In this document: positions 24,461 through 33,869 of the stretch, one piece after another
Position numbering within the stretch: the first letter of the stretch is position 1
Layout of the letters: each line of letters begins with the position of its first letter
Assembly (NCBI GenBank): GCA_903851195.1
Contig: CAINNJ010000067.1
Location: 1-64,000, forward strand
Direction of reading: 5' to 3'
Source: an uncultured Acidobacteriia bacterium
GTDB taxonomy: Bacteria; Acidobacteriota; Terriglobia; Bryobacterales; Bryobacteraceae
Length of the DNA: 64,000 nt
Made by a program: the position numbers and the translations under genes
Notes under the pieces: model-generated
Told to the model about the DNA's origin: nothing
Seen by the model: only the letters and a program-made list of their open reading frames with translations
Databases searched by the model: none

Positions 24461-26356
24461 ATGAGTTCCGAACCTGTTATCGCCGCCCCGATGAGCCCGC
24501 CGGTCGTCCTCCGGACCGGAACTCTTCGTCCGTCTGAAGAGGTTTGTGAAAGCCTCCGCATGGAGGCGTTCACCGGACTCAAGGCCCTGCCGCGAAGGGG
24601 AGCGGAAATCGGCGGCATGCTGCTGCAAAAAGCCGGACCGGGCGATTCGGACGGGGAACCGGCGGCAATCGGCGATTTTGAGCTTTTCGCTTGCGAACAC
24701 CTTTATGGCCCCTCGTTCCGGCTTTCACCGAAGGATGGGGCGGGGTTTCGAGCCAGATGCCGCGAACTGAACGAGCAGCCGGGCTGCCGGGTCGCCGGTA
24801 TCTTTCGCAGTTCAACACGGGAATCGTTTGAGCCGACTCCCGAGGAAACCACTCTTGCCGGGGAGGTAGCGGGGGAGTCCGGCCTTGTGCTTCTGGTCCG
24901 CCCCTCTCTCAGCGGGAATTCCGTGTTTCGCATTTTTTCGCGGGAGGGGGGAACCTGGCTTGCGGTCGATGAATTCGAGGTTCTGGGCAAACTCCCCGCG
25001 AATCCACCACCACAGGCGCAGCCCGCGCCCCGGCCCCCCGCAGTGCGACCGGTTGAAACGGAAGTTCGGCGGACCGAGCTTCGTCGGACAGAGCTTGATC
25101 GGACAGAGCTTCATCGAACAGAGCTTCATCGAGCAACCCCCTTCGATCTGGCCATTTCGGATTTTCGGCCGGCCGAGGCGCGCCGGGTACTGCCGGCGCG
25201 GCTGCTCTGGCTCGGCGGGGCGGCCGTTTGCGTCGCGCTGCTTTTGTTGTATTCGGGCATGCGCCGGACGAGCGCGCCCGTCGGCGGAAATGCTCCGGAC
25301 CTTGCGATGCAGGTGGTCCAGCAGGGAGAGCTCCTGCGGCTGACGTGGAACCGGAATCTGCCAGCGGTTCGGAACGCAGCCGGAGGCATTCTGCACATCA
25401 GCGACGGAGAGAAGACCCGCGACGTGCGGCTGGACGCGGCTCAGGTTTCACAAGGCTCGATCTTCTATTCCCCCGGCTCCGACGATGTTACTTTTCGCCT
25501 GACGATCGAGTCGGGCGAGGCTCTGCAGGTAGCCGGATTCGCGCGAGTGCTCGGGGGCGGAAAGCATTCGGCGACGGCGGAAAGCCAGCTTCCTCCCGAG
25601 TTCCCCACGAGGGAAGCGAGTGCCTCCAGACCACAGCGCCAGCCGGAACCGCGGCAGGCCGCCGCCTCCCTGCCCCCGAACAGGTTCGCCAATGCGGTGC
25701 GCCCCCCGGCGCCAATCCGCCCGTTGGCGCCGGCATCCGCCGCCGGCGCGACGGATATCCCGGCGACGGCGGGTTCGGAATCCCGGACCTCCGAGCGCCA
25801 CGGCGAGGCGACGGAAATCCCGCCGCGAACTCTGGCGACTGCGCCGCCGGGAGCGACCCTCATTCCGAGCATCAATCCACCTGAGGGGAAGGGCGCGCCG
25901 GAGAAGAGTCCGGTGCCCCGGAACGAGGAGGGGACACGGTCGGCCTCCGCAGTCCCCGCCGGGGGGCCGAGAGAGGTTTCCGGAACCGAGCGGCCCGGAA
26001 CCGACGCGCCGGTAACAGAACAACCCGCCACAAGAACGCCGTTGATTACTTCCACTCCGTTGGAGGCGCCCGTTCCGGCACAGCCGCTGTGGAAGGTGCT
26101 GCCCGTGGTGAAGATCGGGTCGGGGGCGCCGAGCATCCTGACGCCGATGACGATCACCATTTCCGTGTCGATCGATAAACGGGGCTTCGTCACGTCAGCG
26201 AAAGCGCTGCCGGGGCAGTCGAACTACTGGTCCGGAAAAGCGATCGAGGCCGCCCGTCAGTGGCGTTTTCGGCCCGCCACGCTGCACGGGCAAAACGTCC
26301 CCAGCAGTTCCACCATCGACTTCCGCTTCAATCCTCCGCTGAACGGCGGAAGGTAG
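24461..26356 (+). CDS. TonB-like energy transducer fused to a degenerate JAB-like domain
   Basis: A 631-residue protein. Residues ~30-180 form a JAB/MPN-like domain (GAEIGGMLLQ, FACEHLYGPSFRLSP, RVAGIFRSSTRESF); the HxH metal motif is replaced by RSST, so it is probably not a peptidase. Residues ~203-222 are RTELx pentad repeats. One transmembrane helix (LLWLGGAAVCVALLLLY, near 248) is followed by a ~290-residue Pro/Ala-rich linker and a C-terminal TonB domain (GFVTSAKALPG...AARQWRFRPATLHGQ). Topology would be cytoplasmic JAB, membrane helix, periplasmic TonB. ATG at 24461 was preferred over an upstream GTG. It likely energises the receptors of this genome. Confidence 0.8.
   Translation: MSSEPVIAAPMSPPVVLRTGTLRPSEEVCESLRMEAFTGLKALPRRGAEIGGMLLQKAGPGDSDGEPAAIGDFELFACEHLYGPSFRLSPKDGAGFRARCRELNEQPGCRVAGIFRSSTRESFEPTPEETTLAGEVAGESGLVLLVRPSLSGNSVFRIFSREGGTWLAVDEFEVLGKLPANPPPQAQPAPRPPAVRPVETEVRRTELRRTELDRTELHRTELHRATPFDLAISDFRPAEARRVLPARLLWLGGAAVCVALLLLYSGMRRTSAPVGGNAPDLAMQVVQQGELLRLTWNRNLPAVRNAAGGILHISDGEKTRDVRLDAAQVSQGSIFYSPGSDDVTFRLTIESGEALQVAGFARVLGGGKHSATAESQLPPEFPTREASASRPQRQPEPRQAAASLPPNRFANAVRPPAPIRPLAPASAAGATDIPATAGSESRTSERHGEATEIPPRTLATAPPGATLIPSINPPEGKGAPEKSPVPRNEEGTRSASAVPAGGPREVSGTERPGTDAPVTEQPATRTPLITSTPLEAPVPAQPLWKVLPVVKIGSGAPSILTPMTITISVSIDKRGFVTSAKALPGQSNYWSGKAIEAARQWRFRPATLHGQNVPSSSTIDFRFNPPLNGGR
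25066..25128 (+). repeat. 15-bp tandem repeat, about four units, in the TonB fusion
   Basis: GAGCTTCGTCGGACA and close variants repeat with a 15-bp period, encoding the pentads RTELx in a charged linker between the JAB-like domain and the membrane helix. The first unit is more diverged. Confidence 0.85.
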
Positions 26357-26418
26357 CGGCGGGTCCCGCCGAAGCCTGTGATTCCGACCATTGGTCGTGG
26401 AAGTGCTTTTCCGCGTTC

Positions 26419-28488
26419 GTGTCAAAGAAAACTTCTACTCCAAATACTCCTGCCGTCACCGACGGCGGCGAGACGCATCAGCAGGCGCAGCGGGACGGGA
26501 CGGTCCTGACGACCAACCAGGGCCTGCCGATTTCCGACAATCAGAATTCGCTGAAGGCGGGCGGGCGCGGTCCGACGCTGCTCGAAGACTTCATTCTGCG
26601 CGAAAAGATCACGCACTTCGATCACGAGCGCATTCCCGAAAGAATCGTGCATGCGCGGGGCTCGGCGGCGCACGGCTATTTTCAGCCGTACAAATCCATG
26701 AAGCACGTCACGCGCGCGGGTTTCTTATCCGCGCCGAATGTGAAGACGCCGGTGTTCGCGCGGTTTTCGACCGTGGCGGGCGGCGCGGGCTCCATGGATC
26801 TGCCGCGGGATGTTCGCGGATTCGCCGTCAAGTTCTATACGCAGGAAGGTAACTTCGATCTGGTCGGCAACAATATTCCGGTCTTTTTTATCCAGGATGC
26901 GATCAAGTTCCCCGACCTGATTCATGCCGTCAAGATGGAGGCCGACCGGGGCTATCCGCAGGCCGCGAGCGCCCACGACACGTTCTGGGATTTCATCTCT
27001 CTGATGCCGGAGTCCCTGCACATGATCATGTGGGTCATGTCCGACCGCGCCCTGCCCCGCTCGCTTCGGATGATGGAAGGTTTCGGCGTGAATACGTTCC
27101 GGCTGGTTAACGCGGCGGGCGAGTTCCGGTTCGTCAAGTTTCACTGGCGTCCCGTCCTGGGCACGGCGTCAGTGCTTTGGGACGAGGCCGTGAAGATCAG
27201 CGGCGCCGATCCCGATTTTCACCGCCGGGATCTCTACGAAGCGATCGCGAGCGGTAACTTCCCCGAGTTCGAACTTGGTTTTCAGATTATCGACCAGGAA
27301 ACAGCCGATAAGCTGCCCTTCGATGTGCTGGATGCAACCAAGGTGATTCCGGAGGAACTGGTGCCGATCGAGATGGTCGGGAAGATGGTGCTCGATCGCA
27401 ACCCCGATAACTTCTTCGCGGAGACCGAGCAGGTCGCGTTTTGCCCCAGTCACGTGGTGCCGGGGATTGATTTCAGCGAGGATCCGCTGCTGCAGGGACG
27501 GCTCTTCTCTTATCTCGACACGCAACTCAGCCGCCTCGGTTCTCCGAACTTCCACGAACTGCCGATCAACCGGCCGCAATGCCCCTTCGCGAATATGCAG
27601 CGGGACGGACACATGCAGATGCTGGTGCCGAAAGGGCGCGCGAACTATGAGCCGAACAGCATCGAGCCGAAGGGCCCGCGGGAATCTCCGGCGGCGGGTT
27701 TTCATACGGCTCCCGTGCCGGTGGAAGGCGCGAAAGTCCGGCTGCGCGCCGCTTCGTTCAACGACCATTATTCGCAGGCCCGGATGTTCTACCGGTCGGT
27801 GACGCCACAGGAACAGCAACATATCGGCGAGGCCATTACGTTTGAGCTGAGCAAGGTGGAGATGCCGGAGATCCGGAGGAAGATCCTGGGTCACCTGCAT
27901 CTCATCGACGAGAAACTCGGCGCCCTGGTGGCCGATGAACTTGGCATGGCTGGTGAAGCCGAGACGATAACGCCCGCCGCGCCGCCGGTGGAACTGGAAC
28001 CGAGTCCCGCGCTTCGACTCTACGGGAAATATGAGCCGACGCTGAAGGGCCGCAAAATCGGTATTCTCATCGCCCCCGGCTTCGACGGGAAACTGATGAG
28101 CACGCTGACGGCGGCAATCGGGAATGAAGGGGCGAAGGCGGCCATCATCGCGCCGAAGGTGGGCGGAGCGACCGATTCCACCGGAACGAAGCATGCGGCC
28201 GAGATGGCCCTGAGCGGTTCTCCTTCCGTCCTGTTCGACGCGGTAGTGGTACTGGCCGGAGCGGACGGAGACAAGGCTTTGACGGCCAATCCCGACGCCG
28301 TTTCGTTTCTGATGGATGCCTGCCGCCATCTGAAAGCGATCGGCGTCGCGGGCGTTCCGACTCTCTCGGAAAGGACGCATATCACCGGTTTGGCCGGGGT
28401 AAGTGAGTTGGCGGCGTCCAAAGACATAGCCGGCTTCCTGGATATTGCGCGTAACGGAAGAGTGTGGAATCGAAAGCTCCCGACTTAG
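26419..28488 (+). CDS. katE: Large-subunit monofunctional catalase (HPII type)
   Basis: A 689-residue clade-2 catalase. Seen are the catalytic His in [15 protein letters not shown], the Asn in [13 protein letters not shown] and the proximal Tyr in [14 protein letters not shown]. The C-terminal ~150 residues form the flavodoxin/DJ-1-like domain ([16 protein letters not shown]...) typical of large-subunit enzymes. It decomposes hydrogen peroxide in the cytoplasm. GTG at 26419 ([12 protein letters not shown]) gives the expected N-terminal length; further upstream the frame overlaps the TonB gene and is not conserved-looking. The exact start is uncertain. A hairpin follows at 28508-28537. Confidence 0.92.
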   Translation: MSKKTSTPNTPAVTDGGETHQQAQRDGTVLTTNQGLPISDNQNSLKAGGRGPTLLEDFILREKITHFDHERIPERIVHARGSAAHGYFQPYKSMKHVTRAGFLSAPNVKTPVFARFSTVAGGAGSMDLPRDVRGFAVKFYTQEGNFDLVGNNIPVFFIQDAIKFPDLIHAVKMEADRGYPQAASAHDTFWDFISLMPESLHMIMWVMSDRALPRSLRMMEGFGVNTFRLVNAAGEFRFVKFHWRPVLGTASVLWDEAVKISGADPDFHRRDLYEAIASGNFPEFELGFQIIDQETADKLPFDVLDATKVIPEELVPIEMVGKMVLDRNPDNFFAETEQVAFCPSHVVPGIDFSEDPLLQGRLFSYLDTQLSRLGSPNFHELPINRPQCPFANMQRDGHMQMLVPKGRANYEPNSIEPKGPRESPAAGFHTAPVPVEGAKVRLRAASFNDHYSQARMFYRSVTPQEQQHIGEAITFELSKVEMPEIRRKILGHLHLIDEKLGALVADELGMAGEAETITPAAPPVELEPSPALRLYGKYEPTLKGRKIGILIAPGFDGKLMSTLTAAIGNEGAKAAIIAPKVGGATDSTGTKHAAEMALSGSPSVLFDAVVVLAGADGDKALTANPDAVSFLMDACRHLKAIGVAGVPTLSERTHITGLAGVSELAASKDIAGFLDIARNGRVWNRKLPT

Positions 28489-28507
28489 TGCCGTGAGATA
28501 CAATCAG

Positions 28508-28537
28508 GTCGCGCTGACCCTTGCGGGCCAGCGCGAC
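28508..28537 (+). terminator. Hairpin downstream of the catalase gene
   Basis: A perfect 9-bp stem (GTCGCGCTG / CAGCGCGAC) with a 12-base loop, 19 bp after the katE stop. No U-tract follows, so it may be a weak terminator or a 3'-end stabiliser. Confidence 0.5.
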
Positions 28538-28680
28538 TATATAGAAAGTGTAAGCACGAGTTCAAATAAAAGTAACTTCTCTTTCTTTCTTATGACCGTT
28601 GAGTGACATTTTCGCTGAGTCAAAGACCTGAGTAGCGAAACAGGAGTGTTGGTACTTCCTCTAACGTACGAGGTAAATTG

Positions 28681-29373
28681 ATGCTGTATCAAAACACAGG
28701 TTCCAGTCCGGCGCTGCAGAAATCTCAGTTGGAAGACCCGCTTGCTCACCTACCATGCGGGAGAATATCGGAATACCGGAGAAACGAAATCATTTATAAC
28801 TCGGAAGAACCCCGGCATACTTTGTTCCTGGTGGTAGACGGACGAGTGAAAGTATCACGCGGCACACCCGAAGGTCAGCAGGTAGTTATCGATATTTATC
28901 AGGCGGACGAGTTCTTCGGGGAAGGCGCATTTTTACCCGGGCACAGTTATTCGGAAACCGCGATGGCGCTTGAACCCGTGAAGGTGATGGCATGGGAGAT
29001 CTCCGAGATCGAGGACATCGTCACGCGACGTCCGAAGCTGGGTATCGCGTTACTGCAGTTGCTGGTGCAGCGCTCGATGGATTTCGGGAGCCGCATTGAA
29101 AGCTTCTCGACCGATACGATTCCGCGGCGGCTGGCAAGAAGCCTGATTCGTCTCTCCGATCGTCTGGGTGAACAGGCGGAAGACGGCTCCACGCGGATGC
29201 TGCCGCTTACGCATGAGTTTCTGGCGCAGTATGTCGGCACGTCGCGCGAGATCATTACCCATCACATGAACCAGTTCCGGCGCCAGGGCTATTTGCGGTA
29301 CTCCCGCAAGGGGATCCTGCTGGAGAAGTCCGCCTGGGGCGAGTGGCTCAAACAGAACTCTGCCGCCGCGTAA
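28681..29373 (+). CDS. Crp/Fnr-family transcriptional regulator
   Basis: A 230-residue protein with an N-terminal cyclic-nucleotide-binding-type beta-roll (FLVVDGRVKVSRGTPEGQQV, FFGEGAFLPG) and a C-terminal Crp-type winged helix (THEFLAQYVGTSREIITHHM). There is no Fnr cysteine cluster at the N terminus, and the cAMP-contacting Arg of E. coli Crp (RSA motif) is not conserved, so the effector is unknown. Position after katE hints at stress-related control. A TTG directly precedes the ATG; the ATG is preferred. The 190-bp leader holds an imperfect palindrome (28599-28623) that could be an autoregulatory site. Confidence 0.88.
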   Translation: MLYQNTGSSPALQKSQLEDPLAHLPCGRISEYRRNEIIYNSEEPRHTLFLVVDGRVKVSRGTPEGQQVVIDIYQADEFFGEGAFLPGHSYSETAMALEPVKVMAWEISEIEDIVTRRPKLGIALLQLLVQRSMDFGSRIESFSTDTIPRRLARSLIRLSDRLGEQAEDGSTRMLPLTHEFLAQYVGTSREIITHHMNQFRRQGYLRYSRKGILLEKSAWGEWLKQNSAAA

Positions 29374-29413
29374 ATCGGTATCGTTCCGCCAACAGAGGTC
29401 GCGCTATTGAGGA

Positions 29414-29446
29414 GCACGTGGTCCGGTTATCCCGGGCCACGAGTGC
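29414..29446 (+). terminator. Imperfect hairpin after the Crp-family gene
   Basis: GCAC-TGG-CCGG pairs with CCGG-CCA-GTGC through small internal mismatches around a TTATC loop. It lies between the Crp-family gene and the metallophosphoesterase promoter. No U-run is present. Confidence 0.4.
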
Positions 29447-29479
29447 GCCATAACAACCAGATACTTTCGGGTGTATCAC

Positions 29480-29507
29480 TTGACTGCTTTGCGGCGTAGA
29501 GTACACT
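29480..29507 (+). promoter_or_regulatory. Sigma-70-type promoter of the metallophosphoesterase
   Basis: TTGACT and TACACT are separated by 16 bp. The -10 ends 10 bases before the ATG at 29518, so the predicted transcript starts only a few bases upstream of the start codon: an essentially leaderless mRNA. No ribosome-binding site is visible, which agrees. Confidence 0.6.
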
Positions 29508-29517
29508 GTGGAAGTAG

Positions 29518-30330
29518 ATGGATCGTCGCGAATTCCTGTCCATTTCCGCTGTCCCGCTGACGAGTTCGGCTATCTGGTCCGGGACGGTAGAGCCTGCCTG
29601 GTTCGAGCTGACTCATACGTCCGTCCGGATTCCGGGCGCAAGGAAGCTCCGGATCCTGCATGTCTCGGACATTCATATGTCCGACGGGATGAGGGCGGAA
29701 GATCTTGAAACCAGTTTCGACGCCGGTCTTGCGCAAAAACCCGATCTGATCGGTCTTACGGGAGATTTTGTGAGCAGCCCGTGGGGGTTCGATAAGAAAG
29801 GTCTGGATCGTCTGCTGCGGCGGGCGAGGGATACCGCGCCAACGTTCGCGGTGCTCGGTAATCACGACTACAGTTCCGTAAGAACCGCTCGGGGCCGGGT
29901 TACTTCGTCGGCGACCCTGCAGGATCTGGTGAGAAGGTCCGGAGTGCGCCTGCTTCACAATGAGAACGCTGTGGTGGGCGATCTTACCGTGGTCGGCGTC
30001 GCGGATCTCTGGCAAGGCGAGTTCTTCCCGGAAAAGGCTTTCGCGGGCGTTTCGCCTGCCGCGACCACGCTGGTTCTGTGCCACAACCCGGACGGGAAAG
30101 ATCCGCTGCTTTCCTGGAAATGGGATCTGATGCTCAGCGGTCACACACATGGCGGACAGGTCTGTGTACCCGGCGTGCCACCGTGGTGGATTCCGGTGCA
30201 GGACAAGCGATTTGTCGCCGGTCTTTACGAGTGGCAGGATCGCCAGTTGTTCATCACGCGGGGGATCGGTTCGCCGAGACACGTCCGGGCGTTCTGCCGT
30301 CCGGAAGTGTCGATCGTCGATCTGGTCTGA
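29518..30330 (+). CDS. Secreted YaeI-like metallophosphoesterase
   Basis: A 270-residue calcineurin-like phosphoesterase with all metal motifs: SDIHMSD, LTGDFV, LGNHDY, LCHNPD and SGHTHGGQ. An N-terminal RREF segment plus a weakly hydrophobic stretch suggests Tat- or Sec-type export or membrane attachment, as in the YaeI/YkuE group, which acts on phospholipid or lipid A-type substrates at the membrane. The substrate here is not known. It converges on TonB receptor 2 with only 15 bp between stops. Confidence 0.85.
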   Translation: MDRREFLSISAVPLTSSAIWSGTVEPAWFELTHTSVRIPGARKLRILHVSDIHMSDGMRAEDLETSFDAGLAQKPDLIGLTGDFVSSPWGFDKKGLDRLLRRARDTAPTFAVLGNHDYSSVRTARGRVTSSATLQDLVRRSGVRLLHNENAVVGDLTVVGVADLWQGEFFPEKAFAGVSPAATTLVLCHNPDGKDPLLSWKWDLMLSGHTHGGQVCVPGVPPWWIPVQDKRFVAGLYEWQDRQLFITRGIGSPRHVRAFCRPEVSIVDLV

Positions 30331-30345
30331 CCTGCGCGAAGCCGA

Positions 30346-33300
30346 TCAGAATACATATTTCAACGACAGCTGCATGTTGCGGGCATCGGTCGTTTTACTG
30401 GTCACGGTTCCGAATGAACCGCTGGTCGGATCGGTGACCGGGTTGGACCAGTTCGGGTGGTTCAGGATGTCGAACAGGTCGTACCGAAACTGCAGATGCT
30501 GGGCCTCGAAGATCTTCAAGTTCTTGCGGAGACCGGAGTCCCATGCCCAATAGCCGGGTCCCCGCAAGCTGTTCCTCGGCTGCACGCCGAAGGTTCCGGG
30601 AGCGGGCTGCGTGAAGGCGGCCTTGTTGAAGAAGACGGCCGAGTTGGTGAAGTCGGTCACAGCAATGGAACTGTCGCCCGTCAGATTCCAGAACTGGTTG
30701 CCGCTGCCGGTCCCGACGCCCGCCAGGTCGGCGCTGGTCCGAACCGACAGCGGCACGCCGGACTGAGCCTGCACGATGCCGGAAAGCTCCCAGCCGCCCA
30801 GTATCTGCTGCAGAATGCGGTTGCCGGTGTTCCGGAAGAACGGCAGGCTGTAGGAATAGTTCGCCACCAGCACGTGTTTCCGGTCGAAATCCGACGGCCC
30901 GTAGTAACCGGCGGCGCTGTAGGCGTTCGGCAAAACGTCCGTGAGGCTGGAACCGTCGTCGAGAGAGCGCGACAACGTATAGGCAAGGCCGACCTGCAGT
31001 CCCGCCGAATAGCGGTGCTGGATGCTCACCTGCAACCCGTCATAGCGGGAACTTCCGGCGTTTTCGGAAATGCCGATCACGCCCATCCCGAGGTAGGGAC
31101 GGAGGGCGTTCGCATTGATTCCGGGATTCGCCTGGAGCGTCCCGGCAACCAACTGATTGATGTTCCGTTTCCGCTGGTTGTGCAGACCGCGCCGGCCCAC
31201 ATAACCAACCTGAACGGTGGTGCCGAAGCCGATTTCCCGCTGGAACGATGCGTTCCATTCCCACGCGGTCGGAATCTTGAAAACGGGGTCCTGAATGGTT
31301 TGCGTGAACGGGAAGGAACGGGGCGTGGCGCCGCCGGGCGTGTCGACCAGGCCGTTAACGACCGAAGACTGCAACTGGAAGGGAGCGTTGCCGCCGAGAG
31401 CGGTGTCGCGGTTGATCGCGGTGCGGTTCGCAAAAGAGCCGCCGCCGGCACGGAGCACGGTTTTGGGCGAAAACGCGTAGGCGATGCCCGCACGCGGCTG
31501 GAAAATGTTGTAGTGGGTCGGTGAAAGACCATCCGGCAGACCGTGATAGAGGTTCTTGTAGAGGCCGGACTGCAGCGCCGGAATGCGGCCTGCCGCGGCA
31601 TCGGGCGGTCCGTTGCCCGGCAGCACGATACCGTCGTACTGGTCACCGCTCACAATGAAGCCGCCTTTCGGATCGACCACGGGCGCAGTGGCTTTGTTGT
31701 AATACTGCGGCAGGAACTCGGAGAGATTGCCCCACTTACTCTTCCACTGCGGCCAGAGGGACCAGCGGATTCCGAATTCAACGGTCAGCTTCGGAGTGAC
31801 CTTCCAGCTGTCCTGCGCGAAGAGATCCAGGGAAGTGGAGACGTAGGGCGTGTAGGCCTTCGCGCCGAATTCGGAATAGGTGTCGAAGTTGCCGAGAATC
31901 GCATTGGCGATGCCGAGGCCTGTGGTGGCGGGGTTACCGGAATCGTTGAACGTAAAATCGCCGTTCTGATTGACGGTAGTGCCGGGCCCGGCCGTGGTGC
32001 CCTGAATGAAATCGTTTTGCCCGGAATGTTCCAGATAAGCGCCGAATTTCATCGTGTGGGTGCCGGCGATCTTGGTCAGGTTATCGCTGAAACCATAGAC
32101 GAAACCAGCCCATGAACCCGGATAAGGACCGGCGTCCAGCGTCGTGAGGCTCTGGATGCGCAGGCTCGGCAGCTTTTCGGGAGCGATCTTGGTGCCCGGA
32201 TACAGCAGCGCATAATTGACCCCGTAGGTGCTGCGCAGACAAGCCGTGCAGTAACTCCCGAACTGGATGTCGCCCTTTCCGTCGGAATTGGCCGAGAAGT
32301 TTGCTTCATTGACCAGGGTCGGGGAGAAGGTGCTGATGAGGCTCACCGCGCCGATGCGGTTGGGCCGCGACCAGACCTCTTCCATGCGTCCGAACGTATC
32401 TTCGAAGGGCGAATTGAAGTGCCAGGGAGTGTAGTTGCCGCGCACCGAAAGATGCTCGGTGTCGCTGATCAGATAATCGACTTTGAACGTGTCTTTTCTC
32501 AGGTCGGAGTGGGTGGACTTGGTGCCGATCCAGTTCGAGGCGCCCTGCGAGAAGCCCGGCACCGGCGTCGGATAGATATTCAGCAGCGCCTGTCCGTTCC
32601 GGCTGATCCGGGAGACCGGAATGACGTTGCCGGAAAAAGCGGCGCCGATGGTCGGATCGGTGATGATTCGAGTCTTGCCGAAGAACTTGTTGGTGGGATC
32701 CAGCAGTTCGCTGAAGTTGCCGTTGCGCATCGCCAGGCTGGGGACAACGCCAGTGTTCGTCGTTTCATACCGCCGTTTGGTCCACTCTTCCGCCCAGAAG
32801 AAGAACAGTTTATTCCGGTTGCTGTTGAAGTGTTTGGGGATAAAGACCGGCCCCCCGATGTCGTATCCGTACTGGTTGAAGCGATAGGGCGCAGCGCCGC
32901 TCGATATCTGCGTCAGCGGGCTGTGGTTGCGGGTCCAGGAGTTGGCGTCGAGCGCCGAGTTCCGGAAGTTTTCGACCATGTCGCCGTGCAGACTGCGGGT
33001 GCCACTTTTGGTGACGAAGCGAATCTGGCCCGCCGAGGAACGCCCGTATTCCGCTGAGTAACTGGACGTGATCACCTGCACTTCCTGAACGGTATCCACG
33101 TCGAGCGCGCCCAGCATGGAGCCTGACGAACGGGTGCGCGTCGCCACCGCGCCGTCCACCATCACGACGTACTCGTCCGCGCGGCCGCCGTTGATATTGA
33201 AGCCGCCGTTACTGACGCTGTCGGGGTCGAAGGTGCCGATACCGGCGCCGCTGACTACGCCGGGCGTGAGCGCCGCGAGATAGACGGGGTTTCGGCCGTT

Positions 33301-33735
33301 CAGAGTAAGATTCTGAATCTGTTTGTCGTCCACCAGACTTCCCACCGAGGCGGAGTCGGTCTGTACCTGCGCCGCGGAGGACTCGACGGTGATCTGTTCG
33401 GAAATAGCACCGACAGTAAGTTCGATATCCACCGCAACCTTCGATTGGGCATCCACGATCACGCCGGTTCGGGAATACTTCTTGAAGCCGGACGCTTCGA
33501 CAGAGACATCGTAACGACCCACGAAGAGCTGGGGGAAGCTGTAGTAGCCTTCCTGATTGCTGGTGGCCTTATGCGCCTCCTGGCTGCCCTGATTGGTCGC
33601 GGTGACCGTGGCCCCGGGGATGTTGGCGCCGCTGGTGTCTTTGATGAAGCCCGCGATCTGGCCGGCGTCGAATTGTGCGCAGGCTGACAGGGCGCAAAAC
33701 AGCAGCAGAGAGGATGCTCGGTTGACAGATTTCAT
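30346..33735 (-). CDS. Oar-like TonB-dependent receptor 2
   Basis: A 1129-residue outer-membrane receptor: signal peptide (RASSLLLFCALSACAQ), a carboxypeptidase-regulatory-like domain (GQIAGFIKDTSGANIPGATV, to about residue 115), a plug containing DSASVGSLVDDKQIQNLTLN and a CarboxypepD-type VMVDGAVATRTRSSG turn, then the barrel ending MQLSLKYVF. The architecture equals receptor 1 but the sequences are clearly distinct. Ligand unknown; neighbours are a metallophosphoesterase and a secreted amidohydrolase, which may process what is imported. ATG with AGGGGGACC upstream. Confidence 0.88.
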   Translation of the reverse strand: MKSVNRASSLLLFCALSACAQFDAGQIAGFIKDTSGANIPGATVTATNQGSQEAHKATSNQEGYYSFPQLFVGRYDVSVEASGFKKYSRTGVIVDAQSKVAVDIELTVGAISEQITVESSAAQVQTDSASVGSLVDDKQIQNLTLNGRNPVYLAALTPGVVSGAGIGTFDPDSVSNGGFNINGGRADEYVVMVDGAVATRTRSSGSMLGALDVDTVQEVQVITSSYSAEYGRSSAGQIRFVTKSGTRSLHGDMVENFRNSALDANSWTRNHSPLTQISSGAAPYRFNQYGYDIGGPVFIPKHFNSNRNKLFFFWAEEWTKRRYETTNTGVVPSLAMRNGNFSELLDPTNKFFGKTRIITDPTIGAAFSGNVIPVSRISRNGQALLNIYPTPVPGFSQGASNWIGTKSTHSDLRKDTFKVDYLISDTEHLSVRGNYTPWHFNSPFEDTFGRMEEVWSRPNRIGAVSLISTFSPTLVNEANFSANSDGKGDIQFGSYCTACLRSTYGVNYALLYPGTKIAPEKLPSLRIQSLTTLDAGPYPGSWAGFVYGFSDNLTKIAGTHTMKFGAYLEHSGQNDFIQGTTAGPGTTVNQNGDFTFNDSGNPATTGLGIANAILGNFDTYSEFGAKAYTPYVSTSLDLFAQDSWKVTPKLTVEFGIRWSLWPQWKSKWGNLSEFLPQYYNKATAPVVDPKGGFIVSGDQYDGIVLPGNGPPDAAAGRIPALQSGLYKNLYHGLPDGLSPTHYNIFQPRAGIAYAFSPKTVLRAGGGSFANRTAINRDTALGGNAPFQLQSSVVNGLVDTPGGATPRSFPFTQTIQDPVFKIPTAWEWNASFQREIGFGTTVQVGYVGRRGLHNQRKRNINQLVAGTLQANPGINANALRPYLGMGVIGISENAGSSRYDGLQVSIQHRYSAGLQVGLAYTLSRSLDDGSSLTDVLPNAYSAAGYYGPSDFDRKHVLVANYSYSLPFFRNTGNRILQQILGGWELSGIVQAQSGVPLSVRTSADLAGVGTGSGNQFWNLTGDSSIAVTDFTNSAVFFNKAAFTQPAPGTFGVQPRNSLRGPGYWAWDSGLRKNLKIFEAQHLQFRYDLFDILNHPNWSNPVTDPTSGSFGTVTSKTTDARNMQLSLKYVF

Positions 33736-33869
33736 GGTCCCCCTGAACGTCGGGACAGCGCAATCGCGGCGCGGTCCGGCGTAAACAACAGCGGCATTTT
33801 ATCAGAAACCGCGTCCCAAGATCAGAAGCCACATCGGGAGATTGCAGGCCCGGAAGTAATCTGGATGCT

